Shown: positions 47,871-56,800, numbered from the stretch's first letter. The stretch is DNA of 64,000 nucleotides from Caulobacter vibrioides (GCF_002310375.3 NZ_CP023315.3:1054001-1118000), one strand, 5' to 3'. Notes: a model not told the origin generated them from the letters alone. A program made the numbers and translations.

Positions 47871-48434
47871 ATGTCGACCCGTCGCCTGGTTCCCGCCCTG
47901 ATCCTTCTCACCGCCTTGAGCGCTGGGGACGCCCACGCCCAGGCCCAGACGCCGCCGGCCGAGGGGCCGAACGCGGTGTCGCCGGTGCTGATCCTGCCGC
48001 CGACCCTGCCGCCCAAGCTGCTCTCGTCCTATCCGGCCCAGGATCAGGTGGTGGCGCCCGGCGTGCTGGTCCTGAAGGTCGCCTTCGACCAGCAGATGTC
48101 GCCGACGGCCTGGAACTATGCGCCCGCCGCCGACGCCCAGCCGATGGACTGCGTCAAGACGCCCCGCCTGCTGGCCGACCAGAAGACCTTTGTTCTGCTG
48201 TGCCGTGTCCAGCCCAACCGGACCTATGGCGTCACCCTGAACGCCGAGCGGACCGGGGGCTTCGCCAATCTCGGCGACAACCCCGCCCAGACGGCCGTCC
48301 TGACCTTCAAGGTCAGCGCCGAGGCGCCCGTCACCACGCTGCGGCGGGCCATGCAGGCCGCGGGCCTGAAGGACGACCAGACGCCCGTACAGGACGCTCC
48401 GCCGCTGTCGGCGGCCTCCGGCGCGACCCGCTGA
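47871..48434 (+). CDS. Exported Ig-like domain protein
   Basis: 187 residues with a signal peptide (MSTRRLVPALILLTALSAGD, cleavage near AHAQ). A proline-rich stretch precedes an SbsA-like Ig domain (about residues 60-155): LLSSYPAQDQVVAPGVLVLKVAFDQQM, YAPAADAQPMDC, KTFVLLCRVQPNRTYGVTLN. A C-terminal tail follows. Function unknown. The ATG has GGAAAG upstream and diverges from the small basic gene. Confidence 0.8.
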   Translation: MSTRRLVPALILLTALSAGDAHAQAQTPPAEGPNAVSPVLILPPTLPPKLLSSYPAQDQVVAPGVLVLKVAFDQQMSPTAWNYAPAADAQPMDCVKTPRLLADQKTFVLLCRVQPNRTYGVTLNAERTGGFANLGDNPAQTAVLTFKVSAEAPVTTLRRAMQAAGLKDDQTPVQDAPPLSAASGATR

Positions 48435-48479
48435 GCTTCAACGCTGGCGCGCCGCGCCGGGCTCACGCATCATTGTCCT

Positions 48480-49259
48480 ATGACGGCGGAATCAACTGGA
48501 CGCGATTGGACGGGGGCGGACCTCGCGGTGGTGGTGGGCGACTACATCGCCCAGTTGGAGAAGACGCTCGCCGGCAAGCCCGTCGACCGCGCCGCCCACG
48601 ACCGCACCGTCCGCTTTGTCACCGGCAAGGCCGACGGCCCGATCAGCTGGAAGCAGGGCGAGATCTCGGCGGTGCTGTCGTTGATCGGCGTGCCGATCCT
48701 CAAGGACCAGCCGCCTCGCTGGGCCTATGACAACGCCCTGCTCGACGCGGTCGAGGACCAGCTGGCCGCCAAGCCCGCCCTGCTGGCCGCCGCCGTGCGC
48801 CCCGCCGCCCTGTTCACCGCCCCCAGCGCCGTCGCCCTGATCGAGGCCGCCCCGCCCAAGCCGATGCCGATGACCGAGCGCCTGATCCAGGCCATCCAGC
48901 GGTTCGACATGGGCGGCCGCGAGGCCGACGACCGCTTCCTCAAGGGCCTGGGGATCGCCAGCGTCGTCGCCCACGAGGCCCGCCGCCTGTCGGATCGCGG
49001 CCGTCCGGACCTGGCCGGACGTATCCGTCCCGCGCGCGGCGGCGACCCCGAGGGCTGCGACGTCATTAGCTTTGGCCTCGACGAGATCCCGCGCCTGATC
49101 GTGGTCAAGGCCACCCTGGCCGGCGAGGTCTCGCCCTTCGGCCTCTCCCAGGCCGAATACGACCTCTCCAAGGCCCAGCCCCACGCCTTCCGCCTCCGCC
49201 GCGTCTACGACCTCTTGGGCGAGGCGCGGTTCTACCGCCTGAAGCCGCCGTTTGGGTGA
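48480..49259 (+). CDS. DUF3883-type C-terminal domain protein
   Basis: 259 residues, no signal. The C-terminal part (about 190-259) GCDVISFGLDEIPRLIVVKA, TLAGEVSPFGLSQAEYDLSK, then FRLRRVYDLLGEARFYRL follows the DUF3883 pattern, a PD-(D/E)xK nuclease-like fold of restriction and other enzymes. The usual E-x-K appears as VVK here, so the acidic ligand is replaced and nuclease activity is doubtful. The N-terminal half is unassigned. A damaged copy of its 3' end occurs beyond the next gene. Confidence 0.7.
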   Translation: MTAESTGRDWTGADLAVVVGDYIAQLEKTLAGKPVDRAAHDRTVRFVTGKADGPISWKQGEISAVLSLIGVPILKDQPPRWAYDNALLDAVEDQLAAKPALLAAAVRPAALFTAPSAVALIEAAPPKPMPMTERLIQAIQRFDMGGREADDRFLKGLGIASVVAHEARRLSDRGRPDLAGRIRPARGGDPEGCDVISFGLDEIPRLIVVKATLAGEVSPFGLSQAEYDLSKAQPHAFRLRRVYDLLGEARFYRLKPPFG

Positions 49260-49279
49260 GGGGGGGGCGGGGGGGCTCA
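49055..49279 (+). repeat. Direct repeat, left copy (intact DUF3883 3' end)
   Basis: The final 205 coding bases of the DUF3883 gene plus the G-rich tract after its stop are repeated at 51821-51994 with a 45-base in-frame deletion and scattered changes. The two copies bracket the S-layer-like gene. Confidence 0.8.
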
Positions 49280-49414
49280 TCCATGGTCAAGCTCGCCCTA
49301 GAGGCGCATGGCGCGCAAAAGCCTCTTGAGGGTGTTTAGTAAACTCTATACCGTGCTTGTCATCGCGGGGGCGCGATGGTCGTCGCAAGGCGACGGATTG
49401 GGAGCACGCGTATC

Positions 49415-51643
49415 ATGGCCTCGACCCTTCACACGCTGAAGACGTACTACAGCAACATCATGCGGGCGGACTTCGCCCGGATCCCGACGCAGCATCAGAC
49501 CCTGCTGAACACCCTGTCGGCTCAAGTCGATTCCGGTGCGCTGAGCGCGGCAAGCGCCCAATCGCTGATCGCGAAACTGGCGATCGAAAGCACCTCGGTG
49601 GCCAGCTTGTCCTACAGCTTTTTCACCGGTGGAACGCCGTCGAGCGTCGGGTTTGACTACCTGATCTCGCCGACAGGCCCCAACCCGAACAATCTCAACT
49701 CCAGCTACTACGCGACCTTCAACGTCGAGAACCGCTTCATCAACTTCGCGATGAACCTGGGCAAGGTCGGCGAGGGCGCGACGTGGTTCACCGCCAACTA
49801 TGGCGACATGACCACCCGGCAGGCGCTGATCAAGGCCTATACCGAGATCTTCGCGACCGTCCCCAGCGACGCCAAGGTCGACGCTCTTCTGGGCGACCAG
49901 GTCTCGAACGGACAGGGCGGGACCTTCAGCCGGCAAGCCTATTTCGCGGCTTTCAGTAATGACGGGCTCGAGGGGCTGGGCACCAAGGCCGCCATCGTGG
50001 GCTGGTTGCTGTCGGTGGCGACCAAGGAGGGGCTGGGCCCCTACGCGGCGGCCAATGACGCCTTCCTGGCGGACCTCGGCCCCGACGGCGTGGCTTTGTT
50101 CCGCAGCGGCCTGCTGACCGCCTACGGTCCGGCGGCGCCGGCGGGCGTGGCCGGCGAGGCCCTGACCGTCGCCGGAGACAAGTCGGTGTCGCCGACCGCC
50201 TCGGACGCGGCTCTGAAGTCGACGGCCAACAACGACACCCTCACCGTGACCGGCGACATCGCCGGCGGCGTCACCATCGACGCCGGCGCGGGCCGCGACA
50301 CCGTCAAGGTCACGCTGGGCACGTTCGGCAAGATCACGACCAGCGACGGCGGCGACGCCCTCACGCTGGGACATCTGTTGTCGACGACGGCGACGCTGGG
50401 CGTACCCGCCCAGTACGGAACGGTCGCCCTCGGCGCTAACAACAACGTCGTCACCCTGAAGGGCAGCATGGCCGTCGGCACCAGCCTGACGGCGGCGGGG
50501 ACGAACAACGTCCTGCATGTCGACCGCACGGGCGCGGTGGACGCCACCTTCTACGACGGCGCGATCAGCGGCTTCCAGACGGTGTACTACCATTCCTCGC
50601 GCACGGCGTCGGTGAGCGGCGCATCGGTGCTCTACAGCGTGGTCGACAACGCGGCCGACAAGGGCTCGGTCAATTTCAACCTGAACAACAACGAGGTCGT
50701 CGTCCTGAAGGACACGCCCAACGCCGCGGTCGTCACCACGACCGCCGTGGCCAACGGCCAGGCCAAGGTCGACATCCACCTACAGGCCTTCAAGGGCGCG
50801 CCCACGACCGTCGCCAGCCCGACGATGGGCGGCGGCTTCAGCGTCGACGGCGGCTCGATCGGTCTTGGGATCTATGCCGGCGGCGGGGCGTCCAATCAGA
50901 ACGGGACCCTGGTTCTGCACGTCGACTCCGACAGCACCGCCGGCCTGATCTACGGGTGGTCCACCAGCCTGGCCGCGCCCACCTTCCGCGACGCCCTGCC
51001 CAACCTGACCATCGTCGGCGCGGGAAAGCTGACCGCCCAGATCTACAACACCTTCTCGAACGTGGACGCCAGCCAGGCCGGTGACCTCAGCCTGACCTAC
51101 GCCATCGGCGTCAGCGCCACGGCCCAGACCCTGCGCCTTAGCGATGGAACCAACGACCTGAAGCTGGTCTTCACGGCCCCCAGCGGCTCTCTCAACTTCA
51201 CCCCGGCGGTGTCGAAGGTCTATCTGGGAGCCGGGGCGGACACCGTCAGCCTGGCCAGCAGCCTGCTGGCGGGACGGACCGAACTCACCTCCCTGTCCAA
51301 CCTCTTCATCAAGGACGGGACGGCCTTGGGCGCGCCGCCCGAGATCGTCGGGTTCCAGAAGGGCTTCGACCACTTGGTGCTCGACGGCATGGTCCGCGCC
51401 GTCACGGCCAATGTGCAGGTCCAGGCCGATGGGAAGGCCTCGTTGCAGGACGCCCTGATCGCCGTCTCGGCCCAGGTCAGCGCCAACACCGCGGCGGTCT
51501 TCACCTTCAACGGCGACACCTATGTCTACGCCCAGGACAGCGTCGTCGGCGTCAATCTGGGCGATGGCCTGATCAAGCTCGTCGGCGTCACCGGCCTCAC
51601 CGTCGGAACCGGCGCGGGCAGCTACGACGTGCATTACGGTTAA
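49415..51643 (+). CDS. Second S-layer-like surface protein (RsaA-type anchor, type I secretion signal)
   Basis: 742 residues, no Sec signal. The N-terminal domain (about 1-250) carries SLSYSFFTGGTPSSVGFDYL, SYYATFNVENRFINFAMNLGKVGEG and YGDMTTRQALIKAYTEI, the pattern of the RsaA O-antigen-binding N-domain. The middle is Ala/Gly/Thr/Ser-rich beta sheet (TVTGDIAGGVTIDAGAGRDT) with few RTX nonapeptides. The C-terminus FNGDTYVYAQDSVVGVNLGD followed by GLIKLVGVTGLTVG closely resembles the RsaA secretion end, so RsaD/E/F may export it. Start at 49415 has GGGAG upstream and yields the RsaA-like MAST start. Surface attachment and function (second lattice, adhesin) are inferred. It lies between the two DUF3883 repeats. 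Confidence 0.85.
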   Translation: MASTLHTLKTYYSNIMRADFARIPTQHQTLLNTLSAQVDSGALSAASAQSLIAKLAIESTSVASLSYSFFTGGTPSSVGFDYLISPTGPNPNNLNSSYYATFNVENRFINFAMNLGKVGEGATWFTANYGDMTTRQALIKAYTEIFATVPSDAKVDALLGDQVSNGQGGTFSRQAYFAAFSNDGLEGLGTKAAIVGWLLSVATKEGLGPYAAANDAFLADLGPDGVALFRSGLLTAYGPAAPAGVAGEALTVAGDKSVSPTASDAALKSTANNDTLTVTGDIAGGVTIDAGAGRDTVKVTLGTFGKITTSDGGDALTLGHLLSTTATLGVPAQYGTVALGANNNVVTLKGSMAVGTSLTAAGTNNVLHVDRTGAVDATFYDGAISGFQTVYYHSSRTASVSGASVLYSVVDNAADKGSVNFNLNNNEVVVLKDTPNAAVVTTTAVANGQAKVDIHLQAFKGAPTTVASPTMGGGFSVDGGSIGLGIYAGGGASNQNGTLVLHVDSDSTAGLIYGWSTSLAAPTFRDALPNLTIVGAGKLTAQIYNTFSNVDASQAGDLSLTYAIGVSATAQTLRLSDGTNDLKLVFTAPSGSLNFTPAVSKVYLGAGADTVSLASSLLAGRTELTSLSNLFIKDGTALGAPPEIVGFQKGFDHLVLDGMVRAVTANVQVQADGKASLQDALIAVSAQVSANTAAVFTFNGDTYVYAQDSVVGVNLGDGLIKLVGVTGLTVGTGAGSYDVHYG

Positions 51644-51820
51644 AGCGCAGGGGCGAGAGGGATGGGGCGGGGGTGTAAGTTACCCCCGTCGCAACGCCGC
51701 GCAGACGTCTTCGCGGAGCCTTGTCCGCGCGCGATAGGGCGCACCGCTCGAAGCGCGTTGTTACATCGCTGATGATCTGTTCGAGCGCTTGCCCGTCCTC
51801 CGCCGACTTGGCCTCCACCG

Positions 51821-51994
51821 CTGCGACGTGATCAGCTTTGGCCTCGACGAGATCCCGCGCCTGATCGTGGTCAAGACCACCCTGGCCGGCGAGGTCTCGC
51901 CCCACGCCTTCCGCATCCGCCGCGTCTATAACCTGCCGGGCGAGGCGCGGTTCTAGCGGCTCAAGCCGCCGTTTGCGTGAGGGAGCGGGGGGGT
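51821..51994 (+). pseudogene. Truncated copy of the DUF3883 gene 3' end
   Basis: CDVISFGLDEIPRLIVVKTT, then LAGEVSP joined directly to HAFRIRRVYNLPGEARF, then TAG. Compared with the gene at 48480, 15 codons are deleted in frame and TAC became TAG. No upstream part is present. The gap 51644-52194 otherwise holds no supportable gene. Confidence 0.8.
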
Positions 51995-52194
51995 GCGAGC
52001 GCATCTCAAACCGCTAGCGCGCATCGCCTTAATCTCCGAGACTTGTATCTCGACGCCGCCGAGCGCGCCGCACGTTCAGCTTGACAGATTGTAGGCGGGG
52101 CGGAAAAAGATCGCCAAAAAGTAGAGTGTCGCTCGCGCGCAGTTCGCGCGGGGGCCTAGTAACGGCGCATCGGCGCCACGCGTGGAGTACGCCG

Positions 52195-55100
52195 ATGACG
52201 TCGACGGCGACCGTTAGTCCCAGCGGGACCAACCTTATTGACCAGCTGCTCTCGGGTCAGCGCTGGGCCAGTGGAGACCTGACGTTCGCCTTCGCGACGA
52301 GTGAGAGCGCACTAGGCTACGCCTTGGGCGATAGCGCCTTGTTCGGAGCGCTCACATCGTCAGAGCAGACAGCGTTCAAGCGCATTCTTGAGGACTGGGC
52401 GGCGGTCTCTGGGGTGACCTTCACCCAGGTCGCTGACCCCCAGGCCGCCGATATCGCGATCTATTGGTACCGCACGTCGGGACCGGCGGCCGGGGTTGTT
52501 CGGTATCCGGATGGCTCGCTGCAGGGCGGTGACATTCAACTACGCAGCGCTCTTACAGGTGCGGATCTTGGACAGAGCGGCAGTGCGAGCCATTTCTGGG
52601 CGCTTCGAGCCATTGGCGAAGCCTTGGGACTGAGCGCCAACATTGGCGGCTCCCCGACATCAAATAGCGTCCTAGTCTCCGAGACGGTGATGAGTGACTT
52701 CGGCTACTACGGGCACGACGTTCGCCTGATCGCCGAGGGCAGTTATCCGACCTCGCCCATGCTGAACGATATCGCGGCGATTCAGTACCTCTATGGGCCA
52801 AACAGCAACGCCTTTACCGGCAACCTGGGCGATACGACCTATACCTTCAGCGCCGGGGCCTCCGTCATCTTCCAGACCGCGGCCGACGGCGGCGGGACCG
52901 ACACCTTCAACTTCGGCGGCTATACGACCAATCTGTCGGTCGATCTGCGGCCGGGTGGCTGGACGGATCTCGGCGGGCAGTACGCGGTGCTCGACACCGC
53001 CGATGCGACCAAGAGGCCACCGGGCAACATCGCGGCGCCGCTCGGCGGCGGCGCCCAGCTGATTGAGAACGCCTATGGCGGCTCTGGGAACGACACGCTG
53101 ATCGGCAATTCGGCCAACAACGTTCTGCGTGGAGCCGCTGGGAACGACGTGCTGAAGCCGGGGGCGGGCGATGACACCCTGACCGGCGGGACGGGCGACG
53201 ACACCTTCGACTTTTCCGATGGCGGTGCTGGCCGCAAGCAGATTACCGACTTCGCCGCTGGCGACACGATCAAGCTGCGCGACGCGGCGGCCGGCGGAGC
53301 CATCCTGTTGGGCGACGGGGCCAGCCTGAACAGCGGTCAGGTCGCCTTTGGTTCAGACGGCTCCAACGCCGTGCTCCGTGTCGGGTTGGACGCCACGCCC
53401 GGCGCGGACCTGACCATTGTCTTCGCCAACGGCGCAGGTTTCGACAACCTGTCGCTAAGCGGACAAACGATCAGCTATGTCGCCGACAGCGCCGGCCCTC
53501 GGGTGACGGGGGTCGTCGTCCCCGCCAACGGCGCCTATCGCGCTGGCCAGACCCTGTCCTTCACCGTCAGTTTCCACGAGGCGGTGACCGTCACCGGGAC
53601 GCCGCAGCTGGCCCTGACGATCGGCTCCACCACGCGCCAGGCCGACTATGTCAGCGGCTCAGGCGGCTCCAGCCTTGTGTTCAGCTACACGATCCAGAGC
53701 GGCGACCTGGATACGAACGGCGTTGCGGTCGGAACCTTGCGGCTGAACGGCGGTACGCTGAAGGATACGACCGGCAACAACGCCGACCTGACCCTGAACA
53801 ATGTCGCGTCCACCACGGCGGTGCTGGTCGATGCGACAGCGCCGTCAGTCGCTTCGGTCGCCGCGCCGTCATCGGGCATCTACAAGGCCGGCGCCACGCT
53901 GGACTTCACCGTCGTCTTTGACGAGTCGATCACCGTCACCGGCGCGCCCAAGCTGGCTTTGACCCTGGACACTGGCGGGACGCTGGACGCGACCTATCTC
54001 AGCGGTTCTGGGACCAACGCCCTGGTCTTCCGCTACACCGTTCAGGCCGGAAACGCGGATGCCGACGGGGTGGCCCTAGGCTCCTCGATAGCCCTCAACG
54101 GCGGCACGCTAAAGGACGCGGCGGGCAACGACGCTGTTCTTATGCTGAACAACGTTGGTTCGACAACCAACGTGCGCGTCGACGCCGTCGCGCCGACTGT
54201 AGCCTCTGCTGCTGTCCCGACCGCACGCACCTACAAGACAGGCGACGTACTGGAATTCACCGTCAATTTCAGTGAGGCCGTCACCGTCACCGGAACGCCG
54301 CAGGTCGCCCTGACGATCGGCTCGACCGCGCGCCAGGCCGATTATGTCAATGGATCGGGCAGTTCGTCGCTCGTCTTCCGCTACACCGCGCAGAGCGGTG
54401 ACCTGGACAGCGACGGAATTGCGGTCGGACTTCTGGGTTTGAATGGCGGAACGCTGAGGGACGCGGCCGGTAACGACGCCGTCCGGACCTTGAACAGCGT
54501 CGGCTCCACCGCTGGCGTCCTGGTCGACGCGACATCGCCGACTGTCAACTCGGTCTCCGTCCCCCCGAACGGCGCCTACAAGGCCGGGGCAAGCTTGGAC
54601 TTTACTGTCAATTTCAGTGAGGTCGTCACGGTCACCGGGACGCCGCAGCTGGCCCTGACGGTGGGCGCGGCCACGCGTCATGCCGACTATGTCAGCGGGT
54701 CTGGTACGACGGCTCTGATCTTCCGTTACACCGTCCAGGCGGGTGAAACAGACACCGACGGCATTGCTGTTGGAACACTGGGGCTGAACGGCGGGATCCT
54801 CAAGGACGCAGCGGGCAACGACGCCAACCTGGTGCTGAACAGTGTTGGTTCATCCGTCGGTGTGCGGATTGATACCGCCTCACCGACCATCGGTTCTGCG
54901 TCTGGCCCGTCGGCGGCGACCTACAAGGTCGGCGACCATCTGGACTTCACGGTCAACTTCAGCGAGGCGGTGACGGTCTCGGGCTCGCCCAAGCTGGCCT
55001 TGACCCTGGACAGTGGCGCAACGGCGGGTGCGACCTATTTGAGCGGTTCGGGCACAAGCGCGCTTGTCTTCCGCTACGCCGTGCAAGCAGGCGACGCCGA

Positions 55101-56637
55101 TACGAACGGGGTGACGCTAGGCGCTGGAATCACCCTGAACGACGGGACGCTCAGCGACGCTGCGGGAAACGCCGCCACCCTGACCGGTCTCAGTGTCTCG
55201 GGCCTGTCCAATGTCAAGGTCGACGGGGGCGCGCCTACCGTTCAATCGATCGCTCGTGTCGGCGCTGCGGTCAGCAAGGCGACGAGCCAGTCGTTCACCG
55301 TCACCTTCAGCGAGGCGGTGACCGGCGTCGACGTCAATGACTTCGTCGTGACCGCCACAGAAACCGCCGAGGGGACGATCACCGGAGTCACGGGTTCGGG
55401 GGCGACCTATACCGTGAGCCTCGGCTCGGTGAGCGGCGACGGGACCCTGCGCCTGGACTTGAAGGGGGCGGGCACCGGGATCGCCGACGTGGCCAGCAAC
55501 GCGATCGCAGCGGGCTTCGCCAGTGGTCAGAGCGTCACGATTGACAACACCATTGTCACCCCGACGATCGCCGTCGTGGCTGGCGACGACACGATCAGTG
55601 CGGGCGAGGTCGCTGGCCTGACTCTGACGGGCGCGGTCGAGGCCGGCGCCACGGTAGCCCTGGCTATAGGCGGGATCGCCAAGACAGCCAGCGTCAGCGG
55701 GACAACCTGGACCTATGCCCTGACCCAGGGCGATATCGACGGCCTAGGGACAGGGGCCAAGACCATTGCGGTCACCGCTACCGACGCCGTGGGCAATGTC
55801 AGCACGACCGCCAGCCGGACCGTCACCATCGCCGCCAGCGCCCTGACCCCCGCGCCGACCCCCACTCCCCAACAGCCGCTCAGCGTTGTTGACCTGACCG
55901 CCCAGCCGGCGAGCACGTTCGTCAATCTGGTCTTGGGAAGCCTGAGCATCACCCCCGGATCGCTCAAGACCGGCAGCGTGACCACCACCTTGCCCGACGG
56001 CGCCGTTGTCCAGAACATGGCGGCCCGCGTTCAGGCCGATGTGAACGCCGCCCTCTCCGCCTTCAAGAGCGGCCTCATCAGTCAAGCCTTGTTCGAGGAG
56101 CGCCTGACTCTGGCTGTAGCCCCGACCACGGGCGTCGCTCACGACGCCTACAAGTTCTTCGCAGGGGTGACCCCGACCCGAGCGGGCATGTCCTGGTTGA
56201 TCGACTCGATCAGCAATCCCAACGATCTGACTGATCAGTACTACGCCAAGTTCACCGTCGAGAACCGCTATATCAACTTTGCGGTCAACCTGGGCAAGTT
56301 CGGCGAAGGGCATGCGGGGTTCGAGGCCAAGTACGGCAGCCTGAGCTTCTCCGAGGCGGTGGCCAAGGCCTATGGCGAGATCATCGGGGTCTTCGAGGCT
56401 CAAGCCGCGGGTTTCGATGTCGCCGCGGGGCTGCGCTATATCCAGGGGCAGGAAGCCTACTTCCTCGCGGTGGGCGGTGATGATCTGGGCGCCAAGGCCG
56501 CTATGGCCGGCTATGTGCTAAGCGTCGGAACCGCCTACCGCGTTGGCAAGTACTACGAGGCGCTTGAGGACTATGTCATCGCCACCGTCGTTGGCCAGGC
56601 CAACCCAGCGTCAGCGCCTGCGTGGGATCTCGGCTAG
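52195..56637 (+). CDS. Giant surface protein: inactive serralysin domain, Ig-like repeats, C-terminal RsaA-type anchor
   Basis: 1480 residues; start ATG with GGAG 7 bases upstream. Residues 1-200 follow the serralysin (M10) metalloprotease fold, with PQAADIAIYWYR, the Met-turn VMSDFGYYG and the following PMLNDIAAIQYLYGPN, but the zinc motif HEIGHALGLSH is RAIGEALGLSA (138-148), so all catalytic residues are gone. RTX repeats (GGSGNDTLIG, GAAGNDVL, GAGDDTLTGGTGDDTF) lie at about 294-340. Seven Ig-like repeats of about 115 residues start near 431, 551, 665, 780, 895, 1012 and 1121. A PTPTP linker precedes a C-terminal RsaA-like anchoring domain (about 1240-1480; YKFFAGVTPTRAGMSWLIDS, YYAKFTVENRYINFAVNLGK). 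No standard C-terminal secretion signal is apparent. Possibly a surface scaffold or adhesin. Confidence 0.85.
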   Translation: MTSTATVSPSGTNLIDQLLSGQRWASGDLTFAFATSESALGYALGDSALFGALTSSEQTAFKRILEDWAAVSGVTFTQVADPQAADIAIYWYRTSGPAAGVVRYPDGSLQGGDIQLRSALTGADLGQSGSASHFWALRAIGEALGLSANIGGSPTSNSVLVSETVMSDFGYYGHDVRLIAEGSYPTSPMLNDIAAIQYLYGPNSNAFTGNLGDTTYTFSAGASVIFQTAADGGGTDTFNFGGYTTNLSVDLRPGGWTDLGGQYAVLDTADATKRPPGNIAAPLGGGAQLIENAYGGSGNDTLIGNSANNVLRGAAGNDVLKPGAGDDTLTGGTGDDTFDFSDGGAGRKQITDFAAGDTIKLRDAAAGGAILLGDGASLNSGQVAFGSDGSNAVLRVGLDATPGADLTIVFANGAGFDNLSLSGQTISYVADSAGPRVTGVVVPANGAYRAGQTLSFTVSFHEAVTVTGTPQLALTIGSTTRQADYVSGSGGSSLVFSYTIQSGDLDTNGVAVGTLRLNGGTLKDTTGNNADLTLNNVASTTAVLVDATAPSVASVAAPSSGIYKAGATLDFTVVFDESITVTGAPKLALTLDTGGTLDATYLSGSGTNALVFRYTVQAGNADADGVALGSSIALNGGTLKDAAGNDAVLMLNNVGSTTNVRVDAVAPTVASAAVPTARTYKTGDVLEFTVNFSEAVTVTGTPQVALTIGSTARQADYVNGSGSSSLVFRYTAQSGDLDSDGIAVGLLGLNGGTLRDAAGNDAVRTLNSVGSTAGVLVDATSPTVNSVSVPPNGAYKAGASLDFTVNFSEVVTVTGTPQLALTVGAATRHADYVSGSGTTALIFRYTVQAGETDTDGIAVGTLGLNGGILKDAAGNDANLVLNSVGSSVGVRIDTASPTIGSASGPSAATYKVGDHLDFTVNFSEAVTVSGSPKLALTLDSGATAGATYLSGSGTSALVFRYAVQAGDADTNGVTLGAGITLNDGTLSDAAGNAATLTGLSVSGLSNVKVDGGAPTVQSIARVGAAVSKATSQSFTVTFSEAVTGVDVNDFVVTATETAEGTITGVTGSGATYTVSLGSVSGDGTLRLDLKGAGTGIADVASNAIAAGFASGQSVTIDNTIVTPTIAVVAGDDTISAGEVAGLTLTGAVEAGATVALAIGGIAKTASVSGTTWTYALTQGDIDGLGTGAKTIAVTATDAVGNVSTTASRTVTIAASALTPAPTPTPQQPLSVVDLTAQPASTFVNLVLGSLSITPGSLKTGSVTTTLPDGAVVQNMAARVQADVNAALSAFKSGLISQALFEERLTLAVAPTTGVAHDAYKFFAGVTPTRAGMSWLIDSISNPNDLTDQYYAKFTVENRYINFAVNLGKFGEGHAGFEAKYGSLSFSEAVAKAYGEIIGVFEAQAAGFDVAAGLRYIQGQEAYFLAVGGDDLGAKAAMAGYVLSVGTAYRVGKYYEALEDYVIATVVGQANPASAPAWDLG

Positions 56638-56744
56638 AGCCCTTTCCGATGTGATTGAGACGGTCAGATCGGATAAAAAAGGCTATTTTTCAAAAGTTTA
56701 GAGCGTTTTTCGATCCGATCACCGCTCCACACCGATCCGAGAGC
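56635..56744. repeat. CTAGAGC-type palindromic doublet, copy 5
   Basis: Begins CTAGAGCCC, supplying the TAG stop of the giant surface protein. First unit core CCGAT/ATCGG; linker TATTTTTCAAAAGTTTAGAGCG; second unit with CGATCCGATC paired to ACCGATCCGAGAGC. Same arrangement as copies 1, 3 and 4. Confidence 0.7.
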
Positions 56745-56770
56745 ACGCCAGGCGCATCAAGCTCGAAACA

Positions 56771-56800
56771 AAACCCCCGCCGGTGTCCCGGCGGGGGTTT
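56771..56800. terminator. Bidirectional intrinsic terminator
   Basis: AAACCCCCGCCGG-TGTC-CCGGCGGGGGTTT, a perfect 13-base stem with A-rich and T-rich flanks on both sides, between two convergent genes (giant surface protein and lepA). Confidence 0.92.

Noticed and set aside
49258-49277. G-tract after the DUF3883 stop as a functional G-quadruplex
   Set aside because: It has long G runs, but the only support is composition; the duplicated copy at 51975 has a shorter, altered run, so no selection is evident.
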